From NCBI RefSeq assembly GCF_000189635.1, contig NW_002476416.1:62001-126000 (forward strand): a stretch of DNA of 64,000 nt, written 5' to 3'. Source of the stretch: Tetrahymena thermophila SB210 (lineage: Eukaryota > Ciliophora > Oligohymenophorea > Hymenostomatida > Tetrahymenidae). Of this stretch, positions 1 through 13,469 are shown piece after piece. Position 1 is the stretch's first letter. Each line of letters opens with the position of its first letter. The position numbers and the translations under genes were made by a program. A model generated the notes under the pieces. That model ran no database searches, was not told the DNA's origin, and saw nothing but the letters and a program-made list of their open reading frames with translations.

Positions 1-199
1 TTTTAATTAAAAAATCAATAAATTATAGGCTATTAACCACTTTGTTAAAATATTAATATTTAAAGGGAGACATCGAATTAGAAATTGTATCCCTTAATTA
101 TATTTATGTATGTATGCAAGTTTGCTTGACTGACAGCTTGAAAGCATTATGCAAAATTGCTAAAAATATCAAGTATTCTTTTTCATGGTTATTCATTAC

Positions 200-610
200 T
201 CACCTTTGAAAGTACTCTGAATAACAAAAATATCTAGAGTGCTATGGTAAAAATATGTTCACGGATTTAAAATAGCTAATTGTTAAATTTTGTTTTAATA
301 TTACTGCTTCTGCTCCATAGAATGGCTCTTTTTTATATTTCTCGTTTTCGTCTTGCTCCATCGTTCCATGATTTTGAATCATTGATTATATATTATTTTA
401 AAGCATGCTCCCATATTAGAATGACCGCTGAGAACTAGTCTCTCCTTAGTCATCCATTTTGTCTTAAGGATGCAAGCGCGTCTCGTTTTAATTTTCTTCA
501 TTTAACTTATCTAATACATCTTAGATCTCTCTTTCCCGATTACTTCCGCCTGTGTAGACCGTTTTTTCTCGATCTTACTTCTGATTCACATAACCGCAGC
601 AAGTACCCAT
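200..610 (-). CDS. Small putative N-myristoylated/palmitoylated protein, function unknown
   Basis: Reading from ATG at 610 on the minus strand gives MGTCCG..., a Gly2-plus-Cys4-Cys5 N-terminus typical of dual myristoylation and palmitoylation, so the product is probably anchored on the cytosolic face of a membrane. The rest is hydrophilic and rich in E, D, Q, N and S, with no transmembrane segment and no family I recognise. The frame is open to TGA at 200 (136 aa). A 63-nt in-frame intron (242-304, GTAATA...CATAG) probably lies near the end, giving 115 aa. A GTGAGT site near the stop could instead splice into a further exon ending near position 15, so the C-terminus is uncertain. Codon use is richer in G and C than the flanks, which supports coding. 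Confidence 0.6.
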
Positions 611-3239
611 TTATTCAATATCTCCTTAAAGAATTGCTTACTTTTTTGTACTAGCGGCTTTGAAATTATACCCTTCTCTATTTACTTTTTTTACTGTACT
701 AACTAACTAACTTCTTCTACTCTTTCTTGCTTTATTTAATAATTAATTAATTAATTGTTTGCTTGCTTGCTTAATTGATTGATTGATTCTTTTAAAACTC
801 TTATTCTTCTTCTTTCACGACTAATAAAAAATTGAATTAATTTTTACAAACTCTACTCTTTATCTAAGTTTTTTTCACAAAATTTGATAATAAATTAACT
901 TTAAAGGTTTTTATTTCTGATTATCTATCTATCTATTATTTTGTTTATTTGTTTGTTTGCTTGCTTTATTGATTGTTGCATTCTTTTCATTTAGTAATAA
1001 TAGAACTAACAATTAATACTGCAACAAAAAAACTAACCCAAAAATAAATTAATCATTAAACCAACCAAGCATTCCACTACTCATCACAATAAAAAAATTA
1101 GTTTTCTTAATTAAATTTAGATTTCAAGAATAATTACACTAGGCACAAAAACTAGTATATTAATTTGCTATTACATTTATTGATTTTTCAAAGAAACATG
1201 ATCCACACACATATTAATCAATTAGTTCATTCATTCATTCACTCACTTCATGCTGAATAAAATTTTATTCTCTTAAAAATAAAAGAATAGATTTTTAACT
1301 TAGTACATTTTTCGTACTATTTTTAAAAGTATTTAAATTTACTGAAGAGGTTTTAAATTATACAAAACCCAAAATTAGCTATTTCTTAGATAGCTATTAA
1401 TTCATAAAAAATTCAAAAAAATTTATAAGTATTTTAATTACTGAATACATAAAAATACTTACCCTATTTCTTATTTAACAATCCTTTCTGAAATTTACAT
1501 TTATAATAGGATGAAACATTTATTATCTAATATTATTATTTTTTATTTAAATATTTTTGATTGTCAAATTTAAAATAATTTACAATAAACATTTTGAATA
1601 GATAAATATGAAACTTAAATACTAAATATATTTTTTTAACTGCCCATATAAATGAGGTAAAACCTTTAGCAAATAGCATAAAACATATTTTACTGCATTT
1701 TTTATTTTAATATTTCCAAAAATAAATTAAATTGAAAATGATATTATTATTTATTATATGTATATTTTGATTTATTTAATAATTTAATTTGCTTACAAAT
1801 AAATATAAAATTTTTAGTATTCTTTATTTTAGTTTAATTATTTCAAAACCAACTTAATATACCTATTAATTCACTGAGTGATTATATGTTAAGTAATTTA
1901 TTTTGTTCGTTGAACTTTAATTTCTAATATTATATATTTATTCATCAGATAGATTTATTTATATTTTATTATATTAAAGTTATCTATCTGCAGATCATAT
2001 ATATAAGTGGTATTATTTTTACCTTAAGTTTTTTAATATTTTTTTGTTTAACCTTAATCTTTTCATATTTTATAATAAATTTATTTAAAAATTTAGTTCT
2101 AATAAAATTAACTTATATATTAAATATTCTTATTTTTTATAAAAATCAATCAGTAGAAACTTTTCATTTTATGTTTAGTTTTTTTATCTTACATTTATTA
2201 ATTTGTTCTATGTTTGTATTTTCTTGAATCTATGTGAAAATTTATGGACGGAAAAACAATATTTTAGCATATTTCAATAGATAGAACTTCATTTTAATAT
2301 ATAAAGTTCTTATGTATTTTGTAAGCATTATTATATTTATTTTTTACCAATTTAGGAATAATTAAACTATAAATGATTATTTTATTATTTATTAAGCTTT
2401 TATTTATTAAAATAATTTATTATTAAGAATAAAATATTATTCTTAATCTTACAAATTCTTAAAACAAACAAACTGAATATTTTTATCTAAGTCAATAAGT
2501 ATATCCATCCACTTTTTTATTTATCAAAAAATTAAAAGTGATTATCAATTAGTTTAGAATTAATAAACTGAATTTAATTAAAAAATTATTTATTTTCAAT
2601 TTTATTAACTTCAAAAAGTAATTTAATTTAATTTTATTGAATAAACAGACACATATAATAGAAAATGGAGCAATAGGTCCATGGAATCATAAGTTATATT
2701 TTATGGTTAGTGTCTTAATTCCTGCTAATAATATATTTTTAATTAGCAGAATTTTAAAACATGGAGCACTATTTACTATTTATATTATATAATATTTATT
2801 TATGAATTTTATTTATTAGTTCATTTACTTATTTTTTCATAAATATTTTTTCAATTTTTTTTATTTTAAACTAAAGTTTATTCAAGTATCAATCCAGCTA
2901 TTAAATATAATTCTATACATTCTATTACATTTTAATATCTGAATTATAAATACTAATAATTAATTAAATTTCCATAAATTGCTATTCTATTTTTTTAAAA
3001 TAAAAATAAAAAAATGATGTAATAGAATACTTTCAATAATATAAATAAGGTAATTAATTAATTTTTTGTGAATATTATTTAAATTTAATTTTTATTAATA
3101 AAAAAGTTTTTTAACTCTTCACTTTAATCACATAAGGATCTCCATATTAATCTGATGTATATTTAATTTATTATTATTATTAATATTTTTTTATTTATTT
3201 AATTTTCAAATAATTTATATTTTCTTCAATATTAAACAG
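611..3239. other. Intergenic AT-rich DNA, no gene seen
   Basis: This stretch holds simple repeats (TTAA, TGAT and TTGC runs around 730-980) and long A/T tracts. From about 3120 it becomes related to the flank of the LRR exon array and to the block near 53985. No convincing coding frame was found on either strand with the ciliate code. Confidence 0.6.
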
Positions 3240-5245
3240 TGGATAATAAATTGGTGATTAAAATGCAACATTTTTAGCTTCTTGTATTTTATAATGCACT
3301 AATCTTTCAAATTTGGCACTTTATCTTGGGTAAAAATAGTTTTATTGTTTTGGATTGTGACGTTTTGACATTTTTAATATAAAAATGAATTTAAAATATT
3401 ATAACTAACTCTTTTAATTAATTTATTTATTTATTAGCTTATTATTTAGCTTATTTTTATTTTTCTATTTTATTCTATTTGTGTTTTTTCTTTCTTTGTT
3501 AATAACTCATTTTTTCATTTTCTACTTTTGCTTTTATTATTAATTCATTCTTTTCTTACTCATTTTTTCAAGCTAAATAGCTAATTAATTTTTAATTTTT
3601 CATCTATATTTCAAAGGAGCAATAAAATTGGTGCACTTGGCGCAACATTCTTATGTCCTGCTTTATCAAATTGCACTAAAATCTAAAATTTGACACTTGA
3701 TCTTAAGTAAAAAAGTTTATTTGTTTTTGATTGCGATATTTTTTTAAAAATAAATGAAAATAAAAGAATAGAATAAATCTTTTTTATTTATTTATTTATT
3801 AGATTTTATTTTATTTATTTATTTTTTCTTTTTAATTTTGTTGGTCTTTTTTTGTTCTTTTTATTTAACTCATTTTTTATTTACAATATTTGTTTTTATT
3901 ATTAATTCACTCCTTATTATTTTATTATATTTTTTTTTAATTTTAACCAACTTACTAAAAAATTAATAAATTAAATATTAATTCTTATATTTAAAAAGTC
4001 TAAATTAAATTGGTGAAGATGGTACATTAACTTTAGGTGTTGCTTTAGAAAATGCAANNNNNNNNNNNNNNNNNNNNNNNNNNNNNNNNNNNNNNNNNNN
4101 NNNNNNNNNNNNNNNNNNNNNNNNNNNNNNNNNNNNNNNNNNNNNNNNNNNNNNNNNGAGTTAATTTGTTTTGAATTGTGGTATTTTTAATATAAAAATA
4201 AAATATAATTAACTAACTCTTTTAAACTATTTATTATTAGCTTTTTATTAGATTTATTTTTCTTTTTTATTTTGTTGGTCTTTTATTTTTCTTCTTTTAT
4301 TGTTAATTTAACTCTTTTTCACTTAATTAATACATTTTTTTTGTTGATATTTTTTCCTTTTAACTAAATAATTAATTATTTATTTTTTCTTCAATATTTA
4401 AAAAGGGTCAATAGAATAGAAGTAAGTGGTGCATTAAACATAGGTTAAGCTTTCGCTAATTGCATTAATCTCTCAAGTTTAAAACTTTATCTTTAGTAAA
4501 AAAATATATTTGTTTTGGATTGTGATATTTTTAATATAAAAATTAATTTAAATTAAAACAAATCTTTTAATTTATTTATTTATTAGCTTTTATTTGATTT
4601 CTTTTTCTTTTTGATTTGCTTATTTTTTTCTTTTTTCTTTGCTAATTTAACTAATTTTTTCATTTTCAAATTTTGCTTTTATTATTAATTTATTAATTCG
4701 TTTCTTAATATTTCATATTGTTTCTTCATTTTTTTCTTTTTATAAACTAAGTAATTTTTATTTTTTCTTGAATATTTAAAAAGACTCAATCAAATTAGTG
4801 ATGAAGGTATATTAGGTATAGGTTCTGGTTTAGCTAATTGCATTAATCTCACAAATTTGATTATTGGACTTTAGTAAACACAGTTTATTTACTTTTGATT
4901 GTGATATATTTTAATATAAAAATGAATTTAAAACAAAACAACTAACTAAATCTTTTATTTTATTTAATTTCTTTTTTTAGTTTTTGATTCTGTTTTTTTA
5001 TTTTTATTTATTTATTAAACTCATTTTTCATTTTCTACTTTTGCTTTTATTTGTAATGAACTAGTTTCTTATTTTTTATTTTATATTTTTTGTTCATTTT
5101 TTTCTTTAAATAACTAACAAATTAATTATATATTTTTTCATCAATATTTTAAAAGGTGTAATTAAATTGGCAATAAAGGTACATCAGGCTTATGTTTTGC
5201 TTTAAGAAATTGCACTAATCTCTCAAATTTGACACTTGATCTAAG
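3240..5245 (+). pseudogene. Tandem array of six 90-nt leucine-rich-repeat exons (LRR gene or gene remnant)
   Basis: Six exons lie at 3240-3329, 3617-3706, 3999 into the gap, 4406-4495, 4784-4873 and 5156-5245. Each complete exon is exactly 90 nt (30 codons) and phase-2 symmetric, flanked upstream by ...AATATTnAAAAAG and downstream by GTAAAA. Each encodes one LRR of the ribonuclease-inhibitor-like type, pattern NxIGxxGxxxLxxALxNCTNLSNLxLxL, for example NQIGNKGTSGLCFALRNCTN. The separating introns, about 290 nt, are clearly related to one another, so the repeating unit is exon plus intron (about 375 nt). No start codon, N-terminal exon or C-terminal exon was found, so it may be a fragment of an LRR gene or a pseudogene. 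The assembly gap lies in exon three. Such RNI-like repeats usually bind proteins. Confidence 0.7.
4058..4157. other. Assembly gap (100 N)
   Basis: A run of exactly 100 N falls inside the third LRR exon. If that unit follows its neighbours, only about 31 exon bases and a few intron bases are missing, so the N count is probably a placeholder, as expected when near-identical tandem units defeat assembly. Confidence 0.95.
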
Positions 5246-6859
5246 GTAAAATAGTTTATTTGTTTTTGATAGTGAAACAAAATCCATAATTCAAAATAAT
5301 CGAAAGTAAAAAGCAAGTACCTTAAACCAAAAAGATTAGTTGCCTTTAAAATAAATTTCTCTTGATGATAAAAAAACGGTGAAGAAAGGATGAATAAATT
5401 TAAAAATATTTGAAAATGAGATGATAATAAATATAATATATTTTATTATATATAGTATTTTGAAATAGGATAATTTAACTTCAAAAAATATAGATTTGTT
5501 ATTATTTTTATATTTATAAAACTATAAATTTATCTATAATTAAATGTATTTTTTTAATTATTTATTTAATGATCTCACATAGTATATTTCAAATAATTTT
5601 TTTTTAAAGTTTACCTCCATTCAAAAGTTTATTTTTTCATAAAAAAGAGAAAATATCAATTTCTAAAAGCGATTTAAATTCTAAATATAAACATTCAATT
5701 AAGCTTTTAAGATAAAATGTAATTAAATTAAATAATAATTTATTTTTAATCATTTTAAGTTTGAATTAAGTTATTAAAATTTTTTATGAAAACTACTTTA
5801 ATAATGGCTAAATGGAAAAGTTTATTTTTTATTTTTGTGAAAATAATGAATTTAAAAAACTGAATAAAAACATTTTCTCCAAAAACTACAAAAACTATCA
5901 AAAATTCAAAAAAAATTATTTTAGAGAAATTAATTATAAGACATTCATTGTATACAGTCACAAATAGCAAGATTAATGGATAATAATAAATAAAAATTTT
6001 TATAAAAATATAATATAATATAATATAGCATGAAACACTTTTTAATTAAAAAGTTTGAAATTCTAACTATTTTGTGTGTATTGAACTTATTCTCACTAAT
6101 AAATTTATCTATTTTTTACTAATTCATTTCATTAATTCCTTAGCTTTATTCAAGGTATAATAAATTTATCAATATTATGTCAAAGTTTTATTAGAAGACT
6201 TTGATATTATCATAAAAAAATTAATTTTATTTGTTATTTTCAATAATTTCCTAAGAAATTACAATATTTAATGGCTTTCTAAGACAAAAATTTTGAAAAA
6301 TATTTGATATTTTTTTTATTTGTAATATTGATTTTAGAATAGCTGATTATAATTAAAATAAATTAATTTAGAAAAAGGTAATCAGTTTTATGAATGATTT
6401 GATTATAACAATTATTTTTAAAATTTTAGTTTTTTATTTTTAAAAAAGAAATGAAGAAATTAATTTAATAATTGTTATTATCATATTAATTAATTTAATT
6501 AATGTAAATTTACGTGAACATTAAAAAATTAAATTGTTTCCTTCCTTAAATAAGTTAATTTAATTTACTGTTTCAATAAAAATATTTACAAAACAAATGA
6601 ATTCTTTTGTAAAATCTTCTATTCGACTTTATGCTACCACAAGTATTTCCTTTTTTGTGGAATTTAACAATTTTAACTTTTTTAGAATGCTATTAATAAT
6701 TTGTAATACATATTATTTAATGGATATGAAGATTTTCTTATACTTACATGACTATAACCAACCAAATATTATCAAAATAAATACCGAAATCATAAATTAA
6801 TTAATTAATCAATTATTTAAAGATTTATTCGATTAAATTATTGCACCATTTAAAATATT
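5246..6859. other. Intergenic AT-rich DNA
   Basis: The last LRR-type intron sequence fades out near 5270. The remainder is A/T-rich with no supported gene. A plus-strand reading frame at 6597-6863 (88 codons in the ciliate code) runs into the ATG of the next gene. It is treated as upstream leader or chance. Confidence 0.5.
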
Positions 6860-9800
6860 ATGAATAACTCTGAAGAAGAAAACTAAGAGTCAGTCTCATA
6901 ATAAAATGAAATAAGATGTGTAAATAGTGGCATAGAGGTTTAACAAGCCTCGGAAAATAGTATTTTATAAACAAAATTCAATAAAAAAAGCTAACTTTCT
7001 AATGAGGAAAAGCTAATAATCCTACTCAAGCGATCAAATAGAACATTAAACGAGCTAATTTCTATTGAGCATCTCACCTAAGATTTAAAATTTTTTGAAT
7101 AAATTAACAAAGACCAAGCTAATTAGAAAGCGCATTTACATAGAAAAATATGCAAGTATCTTAATTTCGATTTCCGTTAGAAAGGAAAGGTCGTATTTTA
7201 TTAAGGTGACATAGCAGATAGTTTTTTTATTGTTTTGCAAGGCAAATGTTTGGTGTTGATAAATGATAAAGATTCCAATCAGCATGCTACTTAATAAGCT
7301 AATAGTTAAAGAATGTCCTTTCTTTCAAATGGATAGAATTTCTCTTCTGCTTTAAATTAGCTATTTATTGATTCGAGGAAACATTCTTCTTCGCCTGGCG
7401 CATAAAGTTAATCAAAGAAAAGGCTTTCTCTTTTAATGAAGGGATAGAGCAGTTTAAACATGCTATCAACTCTGAAAATACTAAAGTGGAGATTATTCCA
7501 TAAGATAGTGTGGTTGGTTATTTATGCAAATAGGTACATAAGATACTCTTAGAAAAAAACACTTGAGGTTAAAGATTCAAACCATCCGTTTTTAGATAAG
7601 TTATTTAAATTTATAGGACCTAAATCCTTTATGAACGAAAGAATCCAAAGATTAAGAAAGGAAATCTAGCAGAGCATACATCAAGATATAGATTTGTAGT
7701 ATTTAGAGAATGCTCCTCATTTCTTTGACAAGCAAAACAACTTAGGATTTATGTATAAAGCAATTAAAATCTATGAAAAAGGTGAATCATTTGGTGAGCT
7801 AGGTCTTCTTTCTAGAAAACCTCGTTCAGCAACAGTTATTTGTCTTACAGATTGCATATTTGCTAGTTTATATAAGAAACATTATTCAAAAACTCTAAAA
7901 GAGGTTGAGTAGTAACAGATTAATAAAAGGATTGAATTTATATTCCAGACTTTCCTTCCTCACAACAAAATGTACAATAACTCTCAAACAGAAATTAATT
8001 CTGAAGATTAAGAGGATTAAAACCACTTAACTTCTAGCTCTAAACCTGCAGGAATTGATAAATCTCTCATTTCATTTTCAGAGTCAAAACTCAATTAGAT
8101 TTAATTGTATTTTACTAAAGTGAAATATTAATCAGGGAAGATTTTATAAAAGTAAGGAGAACCTATTGAAAGGCTGTATATCATTAAAAAAGGTGACGTA
8201 AGTTGCTACATGGAAAGTATTGATGAAAAAAATCCATCAAATAATTTAAAAATAAATTTGTGCCTACTTGGAAAATATGAAATCATTGGTGATGAGATTA
8301 TTTTACAAGGACTGACAAATAAAAAGTAGAATTAGTTAAATAAAGCAAATGAAAATGAAAATGATAATAAAGAAGAAGATTAAAGTAATCCTTAAGCAAA
8401 TTAAGGTAATTTAAATGGAGAAGTAAAAATTTGTTATTATTCTGCAGTAGTTAAGTCATATAATTGTTCCATGCTTGTAATAACTAAACAAGATTTTAAA
8501 AGAATGCTAAATGACTTTCCTGAAATAAGAAAATATCTCAAGATGAAGACATCTACTAAAATATAATGGATGGAGTAAAGGAAAAAAAAATAAATTCAGA
8601 TTACTAAAAAAATTCATCTCAACTAACAAAGAATTCCATTAAATAATGAGTAGCAATAGATAATTAAAGAAAATCCTCACATCTTAAGAAAAAAGTAGTT
8701 TAAAAACAAAAAATGGAAGTCATACGATTCCGAAATGATAAGGAGGCCAACACCTTAGTAGGAATCTTCAAATCTTGAATATCAAAAGATATAAAATAGC
8801 AATCATCAAATCTAAAATTCAAATACAAATTCCCCAGTCAAAATTTCAAAACAATCACCTTAAAAATTATAGCAAAAAAGTAATATATCTAGGAATGAAT
8901 CCTATCAAAATGACTTAAATAATATTATGATTTCTTACTTTTAAAAAGATTTACTGTCATCAGATACAATAAATAAATAAAAGATTGAAGATTTCAAAAA
9001 AGATTAGGTTTTATAAGATGCTTTAGCAATAAAATATGGATATAATCCATAGTCATTAAGCAATAAAAAATTAAAACCTTCTTAGATAATAGATTTTATT
9101 TTTAACCACTAAGAAAACGAGCAAGAGCAGCAGCATTAGCAGATACACTAGATGAGTGAGCGAAACGAGCTACTTGTAGATCCAAAAACCTATTTAAACT
9201 ACTCTCTCGATAGAAAGAAAAACATACAAAAAGATAGTAAACACCTTAAAGTTGACTATACAACTTTAGGATATTCTGATACTCTTTTATAAAATATCAA
9301 AAGAAGGTAGTCCCATATTAATTTACAAGATAAAAGTGAACCAAATTAAATGACCAAAAGGTAAACTGAATAAATTAACTCAAACAATATAAATTAATCA
9401 AATAATGTGGAGAAACAGAAAAAGAAATTGCACATTAGTCATGATGCAGACGAACTTAAAATGATTAACAAGATTAATAGGTAAATTCTAAAAACTACTT
9501 AGGAAATATAGCGAACAAAAGCTTTCTACAACTAATCTTAAGAAATATTTATTAACAACTTAGCATGTTCCTCTAAGTCTAGCACAGTTTCTCCCTTAAG
9601 ATATAAGTACATGTTCAATTCAAAAATATAAAAAAAACAAGAATTTGAGAAACTTTTCAACAAAACCATTCATTCACCTAAATAAAAAAACTTGAGCAGA
9701 TAAATTTCAATGTAATCTGTGAGAGATTCTAACTTTAGCAGATAAAAGTCTTCAATTCACTCTAACATATCAACTGAATCTCTTTCTCCAAATCATAAAT

Positions 9801-11255
9801 AATGTACACCTGTAAATAATATTCCTCAAAAATAATCAAAACTAATAAAATCACCTTCCTTAAACATATTTAATTGTCAATTATCTAATAGTAAATTTGA
9901 TTCACCGTACGATTTTAGTTCATGCATTAAGTAAATATTAATAAAAAATAATTTAGAATTATTGATTGATTTTTTATTAAAAAATAATCAAGGTAAACTT
10001 CATTTGGATAGCAAAAGAAGTAATCAAACTCTATACAAATAGAAAATACTTCTTAAATTAAATAAGTAAACAATCATTTTAATTTATTGTAAATTAAAAT
10101 TTATTTTTCATTAAAATCAAATAGCTTGACTCATAAAATTTAACTGATTCCAACTAAATTGGAGACAAAAATACAATTAAAGATATGTAAAAAGTATAAA
10201 ATTTATTGACTCCACCAAATGCTAGTAGATAATCACTTCAAAAATTAAGCAGGATAGTCCATCCATCTTCAATATCTTCAAGTAAAATGCACTTAGAATT
10301 ATCAAAACAAAAGAGTTCTTAAGAAGTAAGCTAACAATCTCAATAGATATCTACTTTTCTCAGCCAAACGTTGCATAGCTAATAAAGTGAATTAGTCTAA
10401 GATCAGCAAAAATAACTTCCAAAAAATAATTCTCAAAATCAAAATGTTTCGCTGTTCAGATAAGCTTCTTAAGAAAAATAAAAATAACTCTCAGATATTT
10501 TAACTAAATTTTATCAACCTTCTTCACAAACTACTTCGGATTATAGCAATTTAACAATAAACTCAGCTAAAAATAAAGAATTAAATATACATATTAAACA
10601 GAAAAACGATTCGTAATAACATAGAACTTAATCGGGTGTTTAGTAATTAAAACATTTTCCATTCCAAAGATATGTTTAAGATAATTAAACCAAAAAAATA
10701 TAAAATTTTTCTCTAGATCAAAATGCTTTTACAGGTTTGCTCATAAAATCTTAATAAATACAAACAGAAACAGAAAAACAATTGCAAAATAAGCAAAAAG
10801 AAATGAACAGATTAAAAAAATCAGTATTCTCAATGCAAGCTGTCTAATCTAACAAATTAGAATCTCCTTAAACCAAAAAAGAAACTCCAATTTAATCATC
10901 TGAAAAAATTGTCATATTAAATCACATGGGAAAGCCTGTAAACTATTATATTTCTCACCATTAACAATAAACCTCATTAGCAAATTTAGACATGCTGTCT
11001 CCTAAGTACAATAAATCTATGCCATTCTCATAAACCAATATACAATAAAAACAATCTAATGACAAAATTTCAAGTTAAAATGATGTCTATACTTCTTCAT
11101 AAATTTCTACCACTCTACTATCCCCTAAAATGCCTTAATCATTATAATTTGATTTAACTAGCCAATAAAACATTCCAGCTAATAATATTTCAAGATAAAA
11201 ATCCAGTTCTCACTTCAATTTTAACCCAATAAATACTTCAATTAAAAGTAAATGA
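6860..11255 (+). CDS. Cyclic-nucleotide-binding-domain protein, 1424 aa, three exons
   Basis: Exons are 6860-9930, 9993-10065 and 10125-11255. The two introns (62 and 59 nt) fit GT...AG and keep phase 2 then phase 0. The first cyclic-nucleotide-binding domain starts around residue 105 with a QGD...FFIVLQGK beta-roll, is interrupted by about 165 residues, and resumes at residues 308-326 with GESFGELGLL followed by KPRSATV, the phosphate-binding cassette with its Glu and Arg. A second domain (about 415-555) has the beta-roll (GKILQKQGEPIERLYIIKKG) but no recognisable cassette Arg, so it may not bind nucleotide. The C-terminal 850 residues are Q/N/S/K-rich and look disordered. There is no kinase domain and no transmembrane segment. 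It could be a regulatory or scaffold protein sensing cAMP or cGMP. The partner is unknown. Confidence 0.85.
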
Positions 11256-11866
11256 ATTCATAATCATAAATAATAAACACTCCTAACAAATAAACAAGCA
11301 TTTTATCCAAAGAAAAGAAAAATTCTTCTTTTTATAAAAAATAATAGTAATAATTTCAATAAAATTATTTCAAGTATCTCAAATAAATAAATAAATAAAG
11401 AAAGAAATAAATTTTTCTATATTTGTTTTAATTTAATGTTTTTAATTTTTTTACAAAAATAAATAAAATTCTAGGTTATTTAATAAAAAAAAATAATTTT
11501 TATTTTAAACAAATATTAACTAATTTTAGAGGAATAAAAGATTTTCAAAATTACCAAATCTATTTTACATATATTTTTAAAGGATTAATATTTTATGTTT
11601 ATTTTAAATATGCAATTAAATCTAGTAAAAAGTTACAGCAATACAAAAATATATGTGTATGAATGAATGCATGTATAGTATGTAAGTAGGATTCTGTTAA
11701 AGGTGAAAATTTATTTAATTTGTAATTGAGCAAATGAATGGTATTTATATTAAACCTATTAAATATCAATAAATTATAAAATTATAAATTAATATTTGCT
11801 TAGTTTAATAAAATTGATCGTAGATTTACTCAATTTTTAATATTTTTTATACAAGTGCTTTAATAG
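11256..11866. other. Intergenic spacer
   Basis: Short AT-rich spacer between two plus-strand genes, probably 3' UTR and promoter. No gene seen. Confidence 0.6.
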
Positions 11867-13469
11867 ATGGCCATTAAGAGAACTCTTAGGATTGGACCTT
11901 ATGGGTCTAACTAGGGACTTAAAGAATTTATAGAAAACAGCTCATTTTTGCAGCAAAACAACGGTGATAGGTATAGCGAATCCAAGGAAAAAAGTACGAA
12001 AGGGCTTAATCTTTCCTTTTGTATGAAAAGAGATCTTAGTACATTAAATAAATCCTTCATTATGGCATCTTAATAAAATAAAATGAATGATCTATCTGGT
12101 TCAAAATCTACGAAATTCACTTCCTAATACTAAGATTAGGAATTTGATACATTCAAGTCTAGAGGAAGAGTTTTGAGGAGTATTTCAGGTACCAATAAAA
12201 TGAGGGAACTGTTAAATAAAAACTAAACTTTAGACTAATCTAATTCACAATTTATTAGAAATAAATAGAGGGAAAACCTCTAATATGATAAAAAATTTTC
12301 AAAAAATATGAATTAAGCTATAGAAATTTAGGAAAATAATGGATTGACTCAACTAAATAGTAGTGGAATTCATTAATCTTTACTCAACGAATAGAAAGTT
12401 ATATGCATGTAATCAATCATACTACTATTAAGCTTTATTAAGTCTTTTGAATAAATAAATAAATAATATTTACAATTTAAAGGATTTTTTAATATCTTTG
12501 TATAAATATGTAAAGGAACTTGAACAATTTCAGGCATGTTTCAAATGATAAAACAGCTCATCAATACATTAAGAGTCTTAGAAATCCTGAGTCTTTTACT
12601 TTCAATAAAAAATTAACTAAAACGATTACTCGTCCATTTAGTATTGAAAATAAGTATTAATCTAACTACATGATTAAAAATAATAGAGACTTTAAGGTCC
12701 ACCATGAAAAAGTAATATATAATAATAAATATAATTAATTAATTACTTAACTTTATTAAAAAGCCTCATGAAGTAATTTGATATATATTTACATAGTTGA
12801 TGGTTTTTAAAAGTCTTTTTTGGATAAAGCATTTGCATTTAGTAACTAAGAAAGTTGGTTAACCTTTTAACATTAGCTAAGTAGACTTTGGCATGCATCT
12901 TAGGGAATATTAGAAAGAAAATCAGTAATATATTATTAGAGAAAAAAGATGGAAAAATTCTCCTACAAGAAATTTATCTTTTCGTAATAAAAATTAACAT
13001 TTCTTTTAAATACAAGTTTCAAAATAAATGTTGAATTAGTTGAGTTAATATTAAGAAAATAAATTGTTTTAGAGTTTAAATAAATAAATTTATAATAATA
13101 ACAAATTTATTATAAAAAGATGAACACTAAAATTTGAGCAGAAGCTTTCTAAAAACTGAAAATAGCTTAGATAAATCTGGAAATAAAGAACTTCAATTTT
13201 GTTAAAATGAAAAGTATATTTAATAACACAAATAAATATTTATTAAATTTTGATTAAATAGTGTCTCTTATATTGATTATCCTTCCTATGATGAGAAAAT
13301 TGTAAGAAAAAACTATTCATTGCTAAGAGAGTTGAAGAAAGATAGAAGCTTCAGAAAGTAAGGTGATTTAAGTTAATCTAATTTAAAATGGGAATTATCC
13401 TTAAAGTCTTATTAAAGATATGAGGATCTATTAGAAAATGGAAGCCTTAATAAATCATATATTTAATGA
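11867..13469 (+). CDS. Hypothetical protein, 432 aa, five exons
   Basis: The model uses exons 11867-12408, 12534-12711, 12797-13073, 13120-13213 and 13262-13469. Phases match at all four junctions (2, 0, 1, 2) and the sum is 433 codons ending in TGA. The first exon is an unbroken basic, S/N/Q-rich frame starting MAIKRTLRIGPYGSN. The last exon ends VRKNYSLLRELKKDRS... and then a Tyr/Leu-rich tail. No domain, signal peptide or transmembrane helix was recognised. The basic, low-complexity composition resembles cytoskeletal or basal-body-associated ciliate proteins, but that is only an impression. Introns one and three have less typical 5' sites, so those two borders are the weakest part of the model. 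Confidence 0.6.

Noticed and set aside
1050..1064. TAAACCAACC resembling the start of the Tetrahymena chromosome breakage sequence
   Set aside because: Only the first ten bases agree; the remaining CTCTTT is absent.
6597..6863. Plus-strand 88-codon frame just before the cyclic-nucleotide-binding gene
   Set aside because: It overlaps the next ATG by four bases, which is unexpected for separate nuclear genes, and its later part is plain A/T-rich sequence; more likely leader or chance.
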